NCBI RefSeq assembly: GCF_043945595.1
Contig: NZ_JBIFNP010000001.1
Span: 372,001 to 436,000 of the forward strand
Source: Paenibacillus_S sp043945595
GTDB taxonomy: Bacteria; Bacillota; Bacilli; Paenibacillales; NBRC-103111
Direction of reading: 5' to 3'
Length of the DNA: 64,000 nucleotides
Under the pieces are notes generated by a model, which saw nothing but the letters and a program-made list of their open reading frames with translations, did not search any database and had not been told where the DNA came from. Position numbers and translations under genes: made by a program. Within the stretch, counting starts at the first letter, position 1, and every line of letters starts with the position of its first letter. Of this stretch, positions 1 to 7,479 are shown one piece after another.

Positions 1-128
1 GGAGCGATCCACTGGTTTATTTTTTTTCGCGCCCGGTACAGCTCTCGGCTGCAGGAGCGGCGAATTTTACGGGCGGTAGGGTAATCCTGATTGTGCTTGA
101 CTTTGCTTGACGGATTCATCGGGTTCAT
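1..128 (-). CDS. N-terminal end of an unidentified protein, cut by the window edge
   Basis: An open frame on the minus strand begins at ATG 128, just behind a GGAAGGAG ribosome binding site, and runs off the left edge without a stop (42 codons visible; a second in-frame ATG lies at 119). The visible part is strongly basic, with several Arg-Lys clusters and no membrane segment. I do not recognise a family. It is divergent in layout from nothing nearby and lies downstream of the cupredoxin gene on the same strand, after that gene's terminator. It could be a small basic protein or the start of a larger one. Confidence 0.35.
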   Translation of the reverse strand, partial: MNPMNPSSKVKHNQDYPTARKIRRSCSRELYRARKKINQWIA

Positions 129-187
129 CTTCTCCTTCCTACCCTATGGTATGCGGGAGAGGCGCCCGTTGCACCTGTCTGCCTGAT

Positions 188-230
188 GAAAAAAGACCCC
201 CTGGCCGCCAAAAGAAGGCAGCAGGGGGAA
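188..230 (-). terminator. Rho-independent terminator of the cupredoxin gene
   Basis: Read on the minus strand, a GC-rich stem (CCCCCTG...CAGGGGG with inner GCC/GGC pairs) is followed by TCTTTTTT. It lies just after the stop codon at 245. Confidence 0.75.
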
Positions 231-244
231 AGCCGCAGCCTCAT

Positions 245-734
245 TTAAGAGGCATCAACGACGATATAGCCGACCATAGGGCCGTTATGGGCAATATCCG
301 AATGCGTCAAGCAGACGATCGGGTAAGTGCCGGGCTTGTCGGCCTGGAAGGAAACGACCGTTTCCTTGCCTTTGGTGACCTCGCCTTTAATGTTCAAGCC
401 CTGGATAACAAAAGGGTGGCTGCTTCCGTTCACGCCGTAGATGCTGAGATTGATTTTCTCGCCTTTCGTGACATGAATGGTGCCGGGATCCCAGCGGTAA
501 GCCTCGATAGTTTTGCCGTCAGGTCCCGTGCTTTTGAACTCGCCGGTCACGAGGTGAACTGGCCCGGCCTTGTCCGGACTGTCCTCCGCCTGTACGGATG
601 GAGGAGGCTGAGGTCGCTTTCGCATCGGCCTGCCCCCAGTACCAGGCTGCCGTGCCCACCGTCCCCAAAGCCATCAGAGCTACAAGCGTCCAAAGCTGCA
701 GCTGCTTTTTGCTGACAATATATACTTTGCCCAC
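245..734 (-). pseudogene. Membrane-anchored cupredoxin-domain protein, frame interrupted
   Basis: Two overlapping frames together make one protein of about 160 residues. The N-terminal frame (GTG at 734) gives a basic start and one membrane segment at about residues 13-33. The C-terminal frame gives a cupredoxin fold with the probable copper ligands His in SSHPF, Cys in IVCLTH, His in this or the DIAH motif, and Met in GPMVG. Removing one base near 599 joins them. The likely role is electron transfer or copper binding on the outer face of the membrane, as in cupredoxins tethered by a signal anchor. The start is uncertain: an out-of-frame ATG at 742 fits the ribosome binding site slightly better, so a second small indel near 715-725 is possible. 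I think the gene is intact in the organism and the break is a consensus error. Confidence 0.7.
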
Positions 735-900
735 CGGTTCATCCCGCCTTCTCCACAGTTTGTACTACAGTATGCGCCCGCTTGTCTTCTCATGCCACGG
801 AACTCCGATGGTATGAAGGATTCATTTTATGATAGAATAGGATAAAACTAGAGGGATGCGGGTCAGCTGTTCCGCGGGAGAGGAAGAGGCAGGAAAACGA

Positions 901-1512
901 ATGCTACATCAATTCATTCAAAGTGCCATGGCGTTTATCGAGAATTTAGGGGTTTGGGGAATTTTACTGGGGCTGATGCTGGAGGTCATTCCAAGCGAGC
1001 TTGTATTATCCTACGCAGGGTATCTGGCTTCTCTGCCAGGGGGAATCTCCGTCTTTGAGGCGATTTTGTTCGGCACGATCGGATGCGTGCTGCAGCAGCT
1101 GATTTTGTATTATTTGAGCCGTTACGGCGGACGTCCTTTTCTGAACAAATACGGCAAATATTTATTGCTTAAGCCGAAATATATCGATTTGACGGAGCGC
1201 TGGTTTCAGCAGTACGGTCCGGGTATGGTCTTCGTGGCCCGTTTTCTTCCGGTCGTTCGGCAGGCAATCTCGATCCCGGCGGGGCTGGCCCGCATGAATT
1301 TGGCTCAATTTATTTTGTATACGACGCTGGGGACCGTCCCTTGGGCCATTTTGTTCGTTTACCTGGGCAGGGCACTCGGATCGAACTGGGAGCAGATCGA
1401 CGAATATGCTTCTCAATATACGAAGCCTGTCATCATAGCCGTTATCGTGTTAATCGTTCTGTTTGTTATCTATAAGGTGCTGACAAGAAAAAAAGGAAAG
1501 CCTGCGCAATAA
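901..1512 (+). CDS. DedA family membrane protein
   Basis: The 203-residue protein belongs to the DedA/SNARE-associated (VTT) family of polytopic membrane proteins, linked to polyprenyl-phosphate or lipid transport and proton-motive-force maintenance. Visible signatures are the early hydrophobic re-entrant segment with an acidic residue (LMLEVIPSE), the ARFLPVVRQ arginine motif typical of the family, and a C-terminal membrane segment followed by a basic tail. Length is usual for the family. I chose ATG 901 because GGCAGGAAAACGA precedes it; a longer frame from 856 lacks a site and would add a charged leader. It is monocistronic, ending in a terminator at 1535-1579. Substrate cannot be deduced. 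Confidence 0.85.
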   Translation: MLHQFIQSAMAFIENLGVWGILLGLMLEVIPSELVLSYAGYLASLPGGISVFEAILFGTIGCVLQQLILYYLSRYGGRPFLNKYGKYLLLKPKYIDLTERWFQQYGPGMVFVARFLPVVRQAISIPAGLARMNLAQFILYTTLGTVPWAILFVYLGRALGSNWEQIDEYASQYTKPVIIAVIVLIVLFVIYKVLTRKKGKPAQ

Positions 1513-1534
1513 CCAGCCGTGGCCTTCGTTGAAG

Positions 1535-1579
1535 GAGCCGTTTTCTTCTGTGTTGACAGAAGGAAGACCGGCTCTTTTT
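1535..1579 (+). terminator. Terminator after the DedA gene
   Basis: Stem GAGCCG (1535-1540) with CGGCTC (1569-1574), extended by TTCTTCTGT/ACAGAAG inside, followed by TTTTTG. Confidence 0.85.
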
Positions 1580-1625
1580 GTTGAATAGATGAGAGGAAAA
1601 GGAAACATTAACCATATAGAAGCTG

Positions 1626-2447
1626 GTGAAGAATCGAATGGCATTAGGACCGCGAATCGGACAGGGAAAAACTGCCGAAGTATTTATTTGGGAGCAGAAC
1701 AAAATTATTAAGCTGTTCCGCAGCCGGAGCTTTGATCCGCTGCTGGAAGCGGAATGGAAGCTGAGCCGGACGGTGCGGGAGCTGCAGCTGGCCGTTCCCG
1801 ACGTGTACGGCATAGAAACCGTGGACGGCAAAAGAGGAATCGTCTACGAGCGCGTCGATGGCCCGACGCTAACCCTTCGCCTCACGCAGAAGCCTTGGCA
1901 GCTGAAGGGGCTGGCCCGCCAGATGGCGTCTTTGCATGCTGTGCTTGGCCGTCAATCGGGCGAAGGCCTTCCGCCGCAAAAAGAGCTGCTCGAGTATAAC
2001 ATCTCGCATGCTCCGCAGCTCAGCCAGGAGGAGAAGGATGCCGTCATCCGCTACCTTCGCGGGCTTCCCGATGGAAAGCAAGCGTGTCACGGGGACTTTC
2101 ATCCCGACAATATTTTACTGTCCCCGCAGGGGCCGGTGGTGATTGATTGGACGACAGGCAGCTGTGGCCAGCCTGCGGCGGATGCCGCCCGGACAGAGCT
2201 GATTCTGAATTATGCGGCGCTTCCGCCCGCGATGCCCAAACCGGTCCGGACCGTCCTTACGCTGCTGCGTAAAGCGCTTCTGCGCGAATATTTGAAGTCC
2301 TATATGGCTCATTCCGGCTGTACACGCGAAGAGCTCCGTCAGTGGATGCTTCCGCTGGCTGCGGCCCGATTGATCGAGGGAGTATCGGGAGAAGAGGAGA
2401 GGCAGCTGCTCCGTCTCGTCAGGGAGCAGCTGGCTGAGAGAAAATAA
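1626..2447 (+). CDS. Aminoglycoside phosphotransferase-fold kinase
   Basis: A 273-residue protein of the APH/choline-kinase fold. The small lobe has GQGKTAEVF as the nucleotide loop and a lysine in KIIKLF; the catalytic loop is HGDFHPDNILL at about residues 155-165, and VIDW supplies the metal-binding aspartate. These are the residues needed for ATP-dependent phosphorylation of a small molecule. The protein resembles the many Paenibacillus APH-like proteins of unknown substrate more than any known resistance enzyme, so I do not infer drug resistance. GTG 1626 or ATG 1638 may be the start; GGTGA before 1638 makes the latter a good choice. No operon partner is evident, though the thioredoxin-like gene follows after 78 bases. 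Confidence 0.8.
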   Translation: MKNRMALGPRIGQGKTAEVFIWEQNKIIKLFRSRSFDPLLEAEWKLSRTVRELQLAVPDVYGIETVDGKRGIVYERVDGPTLTLRLTQKPWQLKGLARQMASLHAVLGRQSGEGLPPQKELLEYNISHAPQLSQEEKDAVIRYLRGLPDGKQACHGDFHPDNILLSPQGPVVIDWTTGSCGQPAADAARTELILNYAALPPAMPKPVRTVLTLLRKALLREYLKSYMAHSGCTREELRQWMLPLAAARLIEGVSGEEERQLLRLVREQLAERK

Positions 2448-2525
2448 AGGGTGCCGCTGGAATTGCCTAGGTTTGGTTTTTTATATAGAATGAAGATTAG
2501 ATCCATACATAAGGAGGGCTTATCG

Positions 2526-3091
2526 ATGAGTGCCAATTTAGCAAGCAAGCTGAGAACCGGCTTGAAGCCGCAGCAGTTTATTGACGGAATGACCAAGAAC
2601 CAGGAGAAATTCTTGGAATGGTACGAAGCCTTCGCCTGGGAAAACGAAGAGGATAAACAATTTTTCGAATCGCTTAACAACCGCGACGACCTTCGCTGCC
2701 TGATTCTGATGGCGGATTGGTGCGGAGACGTAGTGCGGAACGTTCCGGCCGTCTTCCGTGCGCTGGAAAACTCCGGTATTCCGGTAGAAGTACTGATTAA
2801 AGAAGAGCATCCGGATGTGATGGCTCAATTCCTGACCGGCGGCGGCGAGGCGATTCCGATCGTGATCTTTACCGACTTCAGCGGCCATGTACTGGGTCAC
2901 TGGGTCCTCGTCCTAGTCATGTGCAGGCGGTTATGACCAAGTTCAAGCAGGAGAACCCGGATCGTACAGCCCCTGATTATGACGAGAAGATTAAAGTGGC
3001 GCGCCAGGAAATGGCTGCCCAGTACGGAGAAGGCACCGGCTATCAAACCGTTATCGTGAAAGAGCTTCGCGACCTTCTCTCTACGTTCTAA
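2526..3091 (+). pseudogene. Thioredoxin-like family protein, frame interrupted near the C-terminus
   Basis: ATG 2526 follows AAGGAGGGCTTATCG. The first 125 codons encode a thioredoxin-fold protein of the thioredoxin_9 type with ADWCGDVV at the active-site position: one cysteine, no CXXC. At the TGGG run (2901-2904) the frame is lost; adding one G restores GHWGPRPSHVQA and an uninterrupted reading to TAA 3091, giving 188 residues, normal for this Firmicute family. The single Cys argues against classical disulfide exchange; a monothiol or scaffolding role is possible. The stop overlaps the AAGG of the next gene's ribosome binding site, so the two are likely co-translated. Confidence 0.75.
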
Positions 3092-3103
3092 GGCGGCGCA
3101 CGG

Positions 3104-3739
3104 ATGAGCCTAGACGGAGTAAAAATCGAATCGTTTTCCTTGGGGCCGCTCGGAACGAACGCCTACCTGCTGTCTCGGCCCGAGGAGAACAAAGGGATCA
3201 TTATCGATCCCGGCATGAACCCGAAGCCGCTCTTGAAGCGGATTGAGGGAATGAACATCGAAGCGATTCTGCTGACGCATGCGCATTTCGATCATATCGG
3301 TGGAGTGGATGAAATCCGCAAGCTGAAGGGCTGCCCCGTCTACCTGCATGATGCCGAAGCGGATTGGCTGACGAATGCGAAGCGCAACGGCTCGAACCGC
3401 TGGCCGGAGCTTGGCGGGCCGATTGTCACCGATCCGGCGGAATTCGCCCTCGACGAAGGGCAAATTTTGAAGCTGCTCGGTATAGAACTGCAGGTGTTCC
3501 ACACTCCGGGACATTCGCCGGGAAGCGTAAGCTTCCTCGTAGGCTCCCACTTGTTCGGAGGCGACGTGCTGTTCCGCATGTCGGTCGGGCGTACGGATCT
3601 GCCCGGCGGCCGGAGCGAGGGCCTGCTGAATTCCATTCATGACAAGCTGTTCATACTGCCCGACGAAACCGTCGTCTACCCTGGACACGGGGTGAAGACG
3701 ACCATCGGCTATGAAAAAGAAAATAATCCTTACGTATAA
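3104..3739 (+). CDS. MBL-fold metallo-hydrolase (glyoxalase II-like)
   Basis: A 211-residue metallo-beta-lactamase-fold hydrolase. The metal-binding motif HAHFDHIGG lies at about residues 59-67, with further ligands in HTPGHSPGS, the Asp in FGGDVLF and the His in YPGHG: the full set for two metals. The family includes glyoxalase II and the B. subtilis YqgX enzyme, which hydrolyses thioesters such as S-lactoyl conjugates. Length and motif spacing match YqgX-like proteins. The gene begins 12 bases after the thioredoxin-like gene with AAGGCGG as its binding site and ends in a strong terminator, so the two probably form an operon dealing with thiol chemistry (inference). Confidence 0.85.
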   Translation: MSLDGVKIESFSLGPLGTNAYLLSRPEENKGIIIDPGMNPKPLLKRIEGMNIEAILLTHAHFDHIGGVDEIRKLKGCPVYLHDAEADWLTNAKRNGSNRWPELGGPIVTDPAEFALDEGQILKLLGIELQVFHTPGHSPGSVSFLVGSHLFGGDVLFRMSVGRTDLPGGRSEGLLNSIHDKLFILPDETVVYPGHGVKTTIGYEKENNPYV

Positions 3740-3750
3740 GTTTTGAGAGC

Positions 3751-3799
3751 AAATCTCCTTCGTTTACCGCCTTTTGCGGCGTTAGCGGAGGAGATTTTT
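3751..3799 (+). terminator. Terminator after the MBL hydrolase gene
   Basis: AAATCTCC (3751) pairs with GGAGATTT, with an inner CCGC/GCGG stem and a following TTTTTC. Confidence 0.85.
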
Positions 3800-3815
3800 C
3801 TTTGTCCTGAATAGG

Positions 3816-4601
3816 ATGGAGGAGAAGGAGGAAGAGCTATCGGACCGTCAACTTGTTGTACGGAGAGCGATCTTTCTGTCCGCCGCATCCTATCAGGCGA
3901 TGAAGCGAGCTAAGAGCCGGAACGGCTTTGTGCTGCCGCAAGGCTATAAAATGCTGGGAACCCTGGGCAATGGGGAGGATTCGTGGTTCGGCTGCGTGCT
4001 GGAATCCAGGCAGCGAATCGTGATTGCGTTTCGGGGAACGGAGAACAGCTCGGATGTAATGCGCGACCTCGATATTACGCAAGTGGAGTTTCCCTATGGG
4101 AATACCGGAGGGAAGACGCATCGCGGCTTTACGAAGATGTACGTCGACACCATCCGTACCCCGCTGCTGAAAACGCTGCGCAAGGCATCGCCCGCAGGCA
4201 AGCCGCTGTGGATTGCAGGGCACAGCCTGGGCGGGGCTGTGGCTACGCTCAGCGCGCTGGACCTTTCTTTCAACAGCAGCTTCAAGCAGCCGCTTGTGTA
4301 TACGTTCGGTTCGCCCAAGCCGGGAGATGCCGCCTTTGCGGCTGCTTTTGACCGGCGCATCGCGCATTCGGTCAGAATCGTCAATACGAACGACCTTGTG
4401 CCGCAGCTGCCGCCCTCGTTGGACGGGTTGAACTATACGCACGTGAAAGGTGTATGGAATATCGAAATCAATCGGTCGAATGTAATCAGCAATCATAATA
4501 TATTGCAGTATCACCGCAAGCTGATGGAGCTGGATCCGGCTTATACGGAGCTGATGTGCGCCCAAAATCCCGGCTTCTGTTCCGTCAAAGAAGAGAGTTG
4601 A
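3816..4601 (+). CDS. Class 3 lipase family protein
   Basis: A 261-residue alpha/beta hydrolase of the fungal-type lipase (lipase_3) family. The nucleophile elbow GHSLGGA is at about residues 135-141, followed by a FGSPKPGD segment and an aspartate in NTNDLVP that fits the acid of the triad; the catalytic His is probably in HVKG or NHNILQYH. IAFRGTE is the oxyanion-hole strand typical of this family. No signal peptide is seen, so a cytoplasmic esterase or phospholipase is likelier than a secreted lipase. ATG 3816 has only AATAGG before it, so the start is uncertain. The gene lies alone between two strong terminators. Confidence 0.85.
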   Translation: MEEKEEELSDRQLVVRRAIFLSAASYQAMKRAKSRNGFVLPQGYKMLGTLGNGEDSWFGCVLESRQRIVIAFRGTENSSDVMRDLDITQVEFPYGNTGGKTHRGFTKMYVDTIRTPLLKTLRKASPAGKPLWIAGHSLGGAVATLSALDLSFNSSFKQPLVYTFGSPKPGDAAFAAAFDRRIAHSVRIVNTNDLVPQLPPSLDGLNYTHVKGVWNIEINRSNVISNHNILQYHRKLMELDPAYTELMCAQNPGFCSVKEES

Positions 4602-4605
4602 CCAA

Positions 4606-4650
4606 GTCCCCCCGGCTCGTTGCGAACGGATCGGGGGGACATTTGATTTT
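4606..4650 (+). terminator. Terminator after the lipase gene
   Basis: A perfect 9-bp stem, GTCCCCCCG (4606-4614) with CGGGGGGAC (4632-4640), then ATTTGATTTT. Confidence 0.85.
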
Positions 4651-5237
4651 GCAGCCGATTTAATCCCCGATGCTCTGCCGTTATGCTGCGGGAACGGACA
4701 AGCAAGCGATTGATACTGCCGTCCGTCGTTTGCGGTTTGTAATGTCACCGATTCCTTGCTCCCGGGAAGACGGCTGAGAAAACGGCAGGGAAAGCGGGAT
4801 CGTTCTCCAGAAGCGTAAGCTCTCGCTTTTGTACCTGTGCGGGCGAGATCGTGATTGGCAGCATGATCGTGCTTGGTGCGATGATTTTTTTAGCAGTCTT
4901 CCCCAGGACCTAGGATGCAGGCACCCTATGCTAGGGACGGAAGTGTCAGCCGCGGCACTACCGGGAATTTCAATGCGGTAAAGATCGCCGTGAGATCCGG
5001 CCTGAGTGAGCTTGGGAAATGTATGTAGGTATGTAGGTATGTATGTATGTATGTATGTATGTAAGAGCGGTACGGACAAGCGGGATGGAGCGTTAGTGAT
5101 AGGCAGGCATTGTAACCTTTTGATCAGGGCGGGTGGAGGCAAGTAAAGAATCGGAGAACTGCAAAGGGTTGAACTTGTGTTCGGTGCAGGTTGGAACAGG
5201 CTGGAAGGTTATCCGTATGGCTGTGGAGGTTACAGGT
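4651..5237 (+). other. Gene-free stretch of about 590 bases
   Basis: I see no supported gene. Short open frames on both strands lack ribosome binding sites and family resemblance. A hydrophobic run of about 20 codons ending at TAG 4912 could be the relic of a membrane segment but has no start. A tetranucleotide microsatellite occupies 5020-5063. Confidence 0.5.
5020..5063 (+). repeat. GTAT tetranucleotide microsatellite
   Basis: About ten tandem copies of GTAT, the first few as the variant GTAG. It is non-coding and prone to slippage. Confidence 0.9.
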
Positions 5238-5474
5238 TTATTTGAACATCTGATACACAATGCCGATCACAAGCAGCAAAGCGGACGAAGCGAAGAAGAA
5301 ATAGCTGAAATACCGAATCGGGGAAGGAATGGATCCGAAATCGGCAAGGTTATCCTCTTTATTCGGCTTGGGCTTTACTTCGGGCGATGCGGGCGGAGGG
5401 GACGTTTCATGAACGGTCAACAGGTTTATCGGCTCATTTGTCGGCTGCTGTGTGTTTTCAGTCGCTTCTCTCAC
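5238..5474 (-). CDS. Small single-pass membrane protein of unknown function
   Basis: A 78-residue protein starting at GTG 5474, nine bases after AAGGAGGG. The first 50 residues are hydrophilic and proline-rich; residues 55-77 form one strong membrane segment (FSYFFFASSALLLVIG) with almost nothing after it, so the protein is probably tail-anchored with its N-terminus in the cytoplasm. I do not recognise a family, but the layout resembles small Paenibacillus proteins annotated as hypothetical. It stands alone, and the reverse strand shows no competing gene. Confidence 0.6.
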   Translation of the reverse strand: MREATENTQQPTNEPINLLTVHETSPPPASPEVKPKPNKEDNLADFGSIPSPIRYFSYFFFASSALLLVIGIVYQMFK

Positions 5475-5708
5475 GGCGGGTCTCCCTCCTTGTTTACCGG
5501 GTTCGTTTAAGCAAAACGCGGGCTATACGTAATAAGACGCAGCAAGGGTCAAAAGGTTGCATGCGCTTTCATGTAATTTATTCCACCCTTGGGCATGCGT
5601 CTAATTTTTCCGCTATGGGTGAATACCGTGTTCCCCATGGGTGATTCTCCATAGACTGTTGATGTGTTCGATGGGAACACGCCCTTACATCAAACGGAGG
5701 TGTCCTTC

Positions 5709-6002
5709 ATGGAAAAATACAAACCGATGCCAATGCCAATGCACGCGCCAATGCCGCTGCCAGCTGTATCCCCGACTTCGATGGGTCCTGCAAGCAAGCC
5801 GATGCCAATGCCAATGCCTAGCTACACGGCTCCGATCAACATTCATGCCAGCTACGAAGAAGTCAATATTTATGAGCCAAAAAAACATCATGGCCACTGT
5901 CACGGCGGATGGTATACTTCAGTCGGAGCGATTCTGGTGCTGTATATCCTGCTGGTCATTATTTTGCGCGGAACGGGCTTGGGTCCAGCCGCTTGCAAAT
6001 AA
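5709..6002 (+). CDS. YjcZ-like spore/membrane peptide with Met-Pro-rich N-terminus
   Basis: A 97-residue protein; ATG 5709 follows ACGGAGGTGTCCTTC. The first half is built of MPMPM and APMP repeats, then comes a His-rich patch (KKHHGHCHGG) and a C-terminal membrane segment, GGWYTSVGAILVLYILLVII. That last part is the hallmark of the small sporulation-associated YjcZ family and closely matches the 30-residue peptide encoded at 61088-61180. YjcZ peptides are normally about 30-50 residues, so the Met/Pro/His-rich extension is unusual and suggests metal binding (inference). The gene stands alone, with a weak hairpin after it. Confidence 0.75.
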   Translation: MEKYKPMPMPMHAPMPLPAVSPTSMGPASKPMPMPMPSYTAPINIHASYEEVNIYEPKKHHGHCHGGWYTSVGAILVLYILLVIILRGTGLGPAACK

Positions 6003-6061
6003 TGAACCGACGCCCAGTAGACGACACGATGCGCTAGGCGCATAAGTCCTCTGCCATGATG

Positions 6062-6105
6062 GAAAGGCTCCTTACTCTAACGGGTGGGGGTAGGGAGCCT
6101 TTCGC
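6062..6105 (+). terminator. Probable terminator after the YjcZ-like gene
   Basis: AAAGGCTCC pairs with GGGAGCCTTT around an unpaired purine-rich loop; only TTT follows, so the T run is weak. Confidence 0.5.
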
Positions 6106-6158
6106 GGGCGGCTCGCCGATGGACGGCGAAGGACCTGTACATAATAATCGCGGGATGA

Positions 6159-6914
6159 TTAACGCTCCATCTGTTTGACCGGGCTCAGCTTTCTGTAGCT
6201 CAGCAGCTCGGATACCGTCACAAACCGATAGCCTCTTTGCTTGAGCTCCGGCAATATTTTCTTCAACGCTTCGATCGTTTCGGTTTTGCCTTCGACGTAA
6301 TCGTGAAACAGGACGATATCGCCGTTCCGTACGTTATTCAACACTTTAGAAGTAATCTTGTTAACCCCCGGCGTATCCCAATCCAATGTGTCCATGTGCC
6401 AGGACCACATAATCACGGTGAAGCCTTCCTTTTTGGCGGTTTGAACGAGCGTTTCGTTATAGTAGCCGCCAGGCGGGCGGAAAAGATGCGGTTTTTGCCC
6501 CGAGATCCGATGAATGGCATCCTGCGCTTTGGTCAGCTCGTCGCGGATCCGGCGTTCCGGGATTTTTTTGTTGAAATAAGTATGACGGTATGTATGATTG
6601 GCAAGCTCATGGCCTTCGGCCGCTTCACGCTGGACGAGCTCGGGATAACGCTCCGCCTTGGTTCCAATCAGGAAAAAGGTAGCCTTGACCTCGTACTGCT
6701 TCAACAAGTCCAAAATTTGCGGCGTATCTGCCGGATCCGGCCCGTCATCGAATGTAAGGGCGATCAGCTTCTCCTCGGTCGGCACTTCCCAGACGATTTC
6801 TCCCCGATTTTCATAATAAGGCCGGTCTTTTTTCGGAGCGGCCAGCACCTCTGCATCCGTACCCCAGAGCAAACAGATCGTCAGCAGGCACGTTTTTATT
6901 CGCATATGCTTCAT
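6159..6914 (-). CDS. Secreted polysaccharide deacetylase (NodB domain)
   Basis: A 251-residue carbohydrate esterase family 4 protein acting outside the membrane on peptidoglycan or a related polymer, where it removes N-acetyl groups. ATG 6914 follows GGAAGGGGCTCAAGCGA; the first 28 residues form a signal peptide ending near VLAAP. The NodB domain shows motif 1 TFDDGPD (catalytic Asp and metal Asp), motif 2 HTYRH (metal His pair), motif 3 RPPGGYY and the late motif VLFHD, so it should be active. The frame stays open upstream through a repeat array, but that part has no ribosome binding site and reads as low-complexity Leu-Pro-Ser, so I exclude it. A second deacetylase lies at 47582-48679. Confidence 0.85.
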   Translation of the reverse strand: MKHMRIKTCLLTICLLWGTDAEVLAAPKKDRPYYENRGEIVWEVPTEEKLIALTFDDGPDPADTPQILDLLKQYEVKATFFLIGTKAERYPELVQREAAEGHELANHTYRHTYFNKKIPERRIRDELTKAQDAIHRISGQKPHLFRPPGGYYNETLVQTAKKEGFTVIMWSWHMDTLDWDTPGVNKITSKVLNNVRNGDIVLFHDYVEGKTETIEALKKILPELKQRGYRFVTVSELLSYRKLSPVKQMER

Positions 6915-7415
6915 TCGCTTGAGCCCCTTCCTTCTAATCCTCAAAAGCCTGCTCCATAGTTTTCCCGGGATGAGAAAAAATACCCGAATGGCTGTATCTT
7001 TTTTAATGAAAAACGCGGCGCAATCGGCGGTAAAGATAGAGGCAAGGACAGAGAGGTAAGGACGGAGGTAAAGACAGAGGTAAGGACAGAGGCAAAGACA
7101 GAGGTAAGGACAGAGGCAAAGACAGAGGTAAGGACTGAGGCAAAGACAGAGGCAAAGACAGAGCAAAAATAGATGCAAAGACAGCTGTCTTAGCTGTTGT
7201 GCGAAATCGTGAGCAAAACCTTTGCTTGAAAACTGTAAGCCGATTTGGAGTAAAAACATTGAGCCGAACGGAGCAGAAACCGTCAGTAATAACCGTGACA
7301 GAAACTGTGAGCCGACCAGGAGCAAAAATCGCATGCAACCGCTTGTGAGGCCAGCTCGTGAGCAAAGTCCAAGAGTAGCAGCCACGAGCCAAACCGTAAG
7401 CAGACCCCCGCAAGC
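6915..7415 (-). other. Non-coding stretch with repeats upstream of the deacetylase gene
   Basis: About 500 bases between two minus-strand genes hold a 12-nt array (7030-7180) and a degenerate repeat of about 28 bases built round GTGAGCC-GGAGCAAAAA (about 7200-7345). No gene with a ribosome binding site is seen on either strand. Confidence 0.6.
7030..7180 (-). repeat. 12-nt polypyrimidine tandem array
   Basis: On the minus strand the unit alternates between CTCTGTCTTTGC and CTCTGTCCTTAC, about eleven copies, decaying at both ends. It lies about 115 bases upstream of the deacetylase start, on the sense strand of that gene, and resembles the array at 21164-21272. Confidence 0.85.
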
Positions 7416-7463
7416 AAAAAAAACGCCCCCAACACCGCTGTGTCAGCGGCTATTGAAGGCGTC
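7416..7463 (-). terminator. Terminator of namA
   Basis: On the minus strand GACGCC pairs with GGCGT around an inner GCCGCTG/CAGCGG stem, followed by eight T. Confidence 0.85.
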
Positions 7464-7479
7464 TCTATAACAGCAGATA

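Noticed and set aside
107..715. Long plus-strand open frame (202 codons)
   Set aside because: It overlaps the cupredoxin gene in antisense, has no ribosome binding site and gives no family resemblance.
4681..5142. Minus-strand frame of 153 codons across the GTAT microsatellite
   Set aside because: Its sequence includes a Tyr-Ile-His-Thr run produced by the repeat, and no ribosome binding site is present.
7030..7180. CRISPR array
   Set aside because: Units are 12 nt with no unique spacers, and no cas gene is near.
7003..7413. Leu-Pro-Ser-rich open frames over the 12-nt array
   Set aside because: They are in-frame translations of a repeat with no start signal. The same holds for the frame upstream of 21329.
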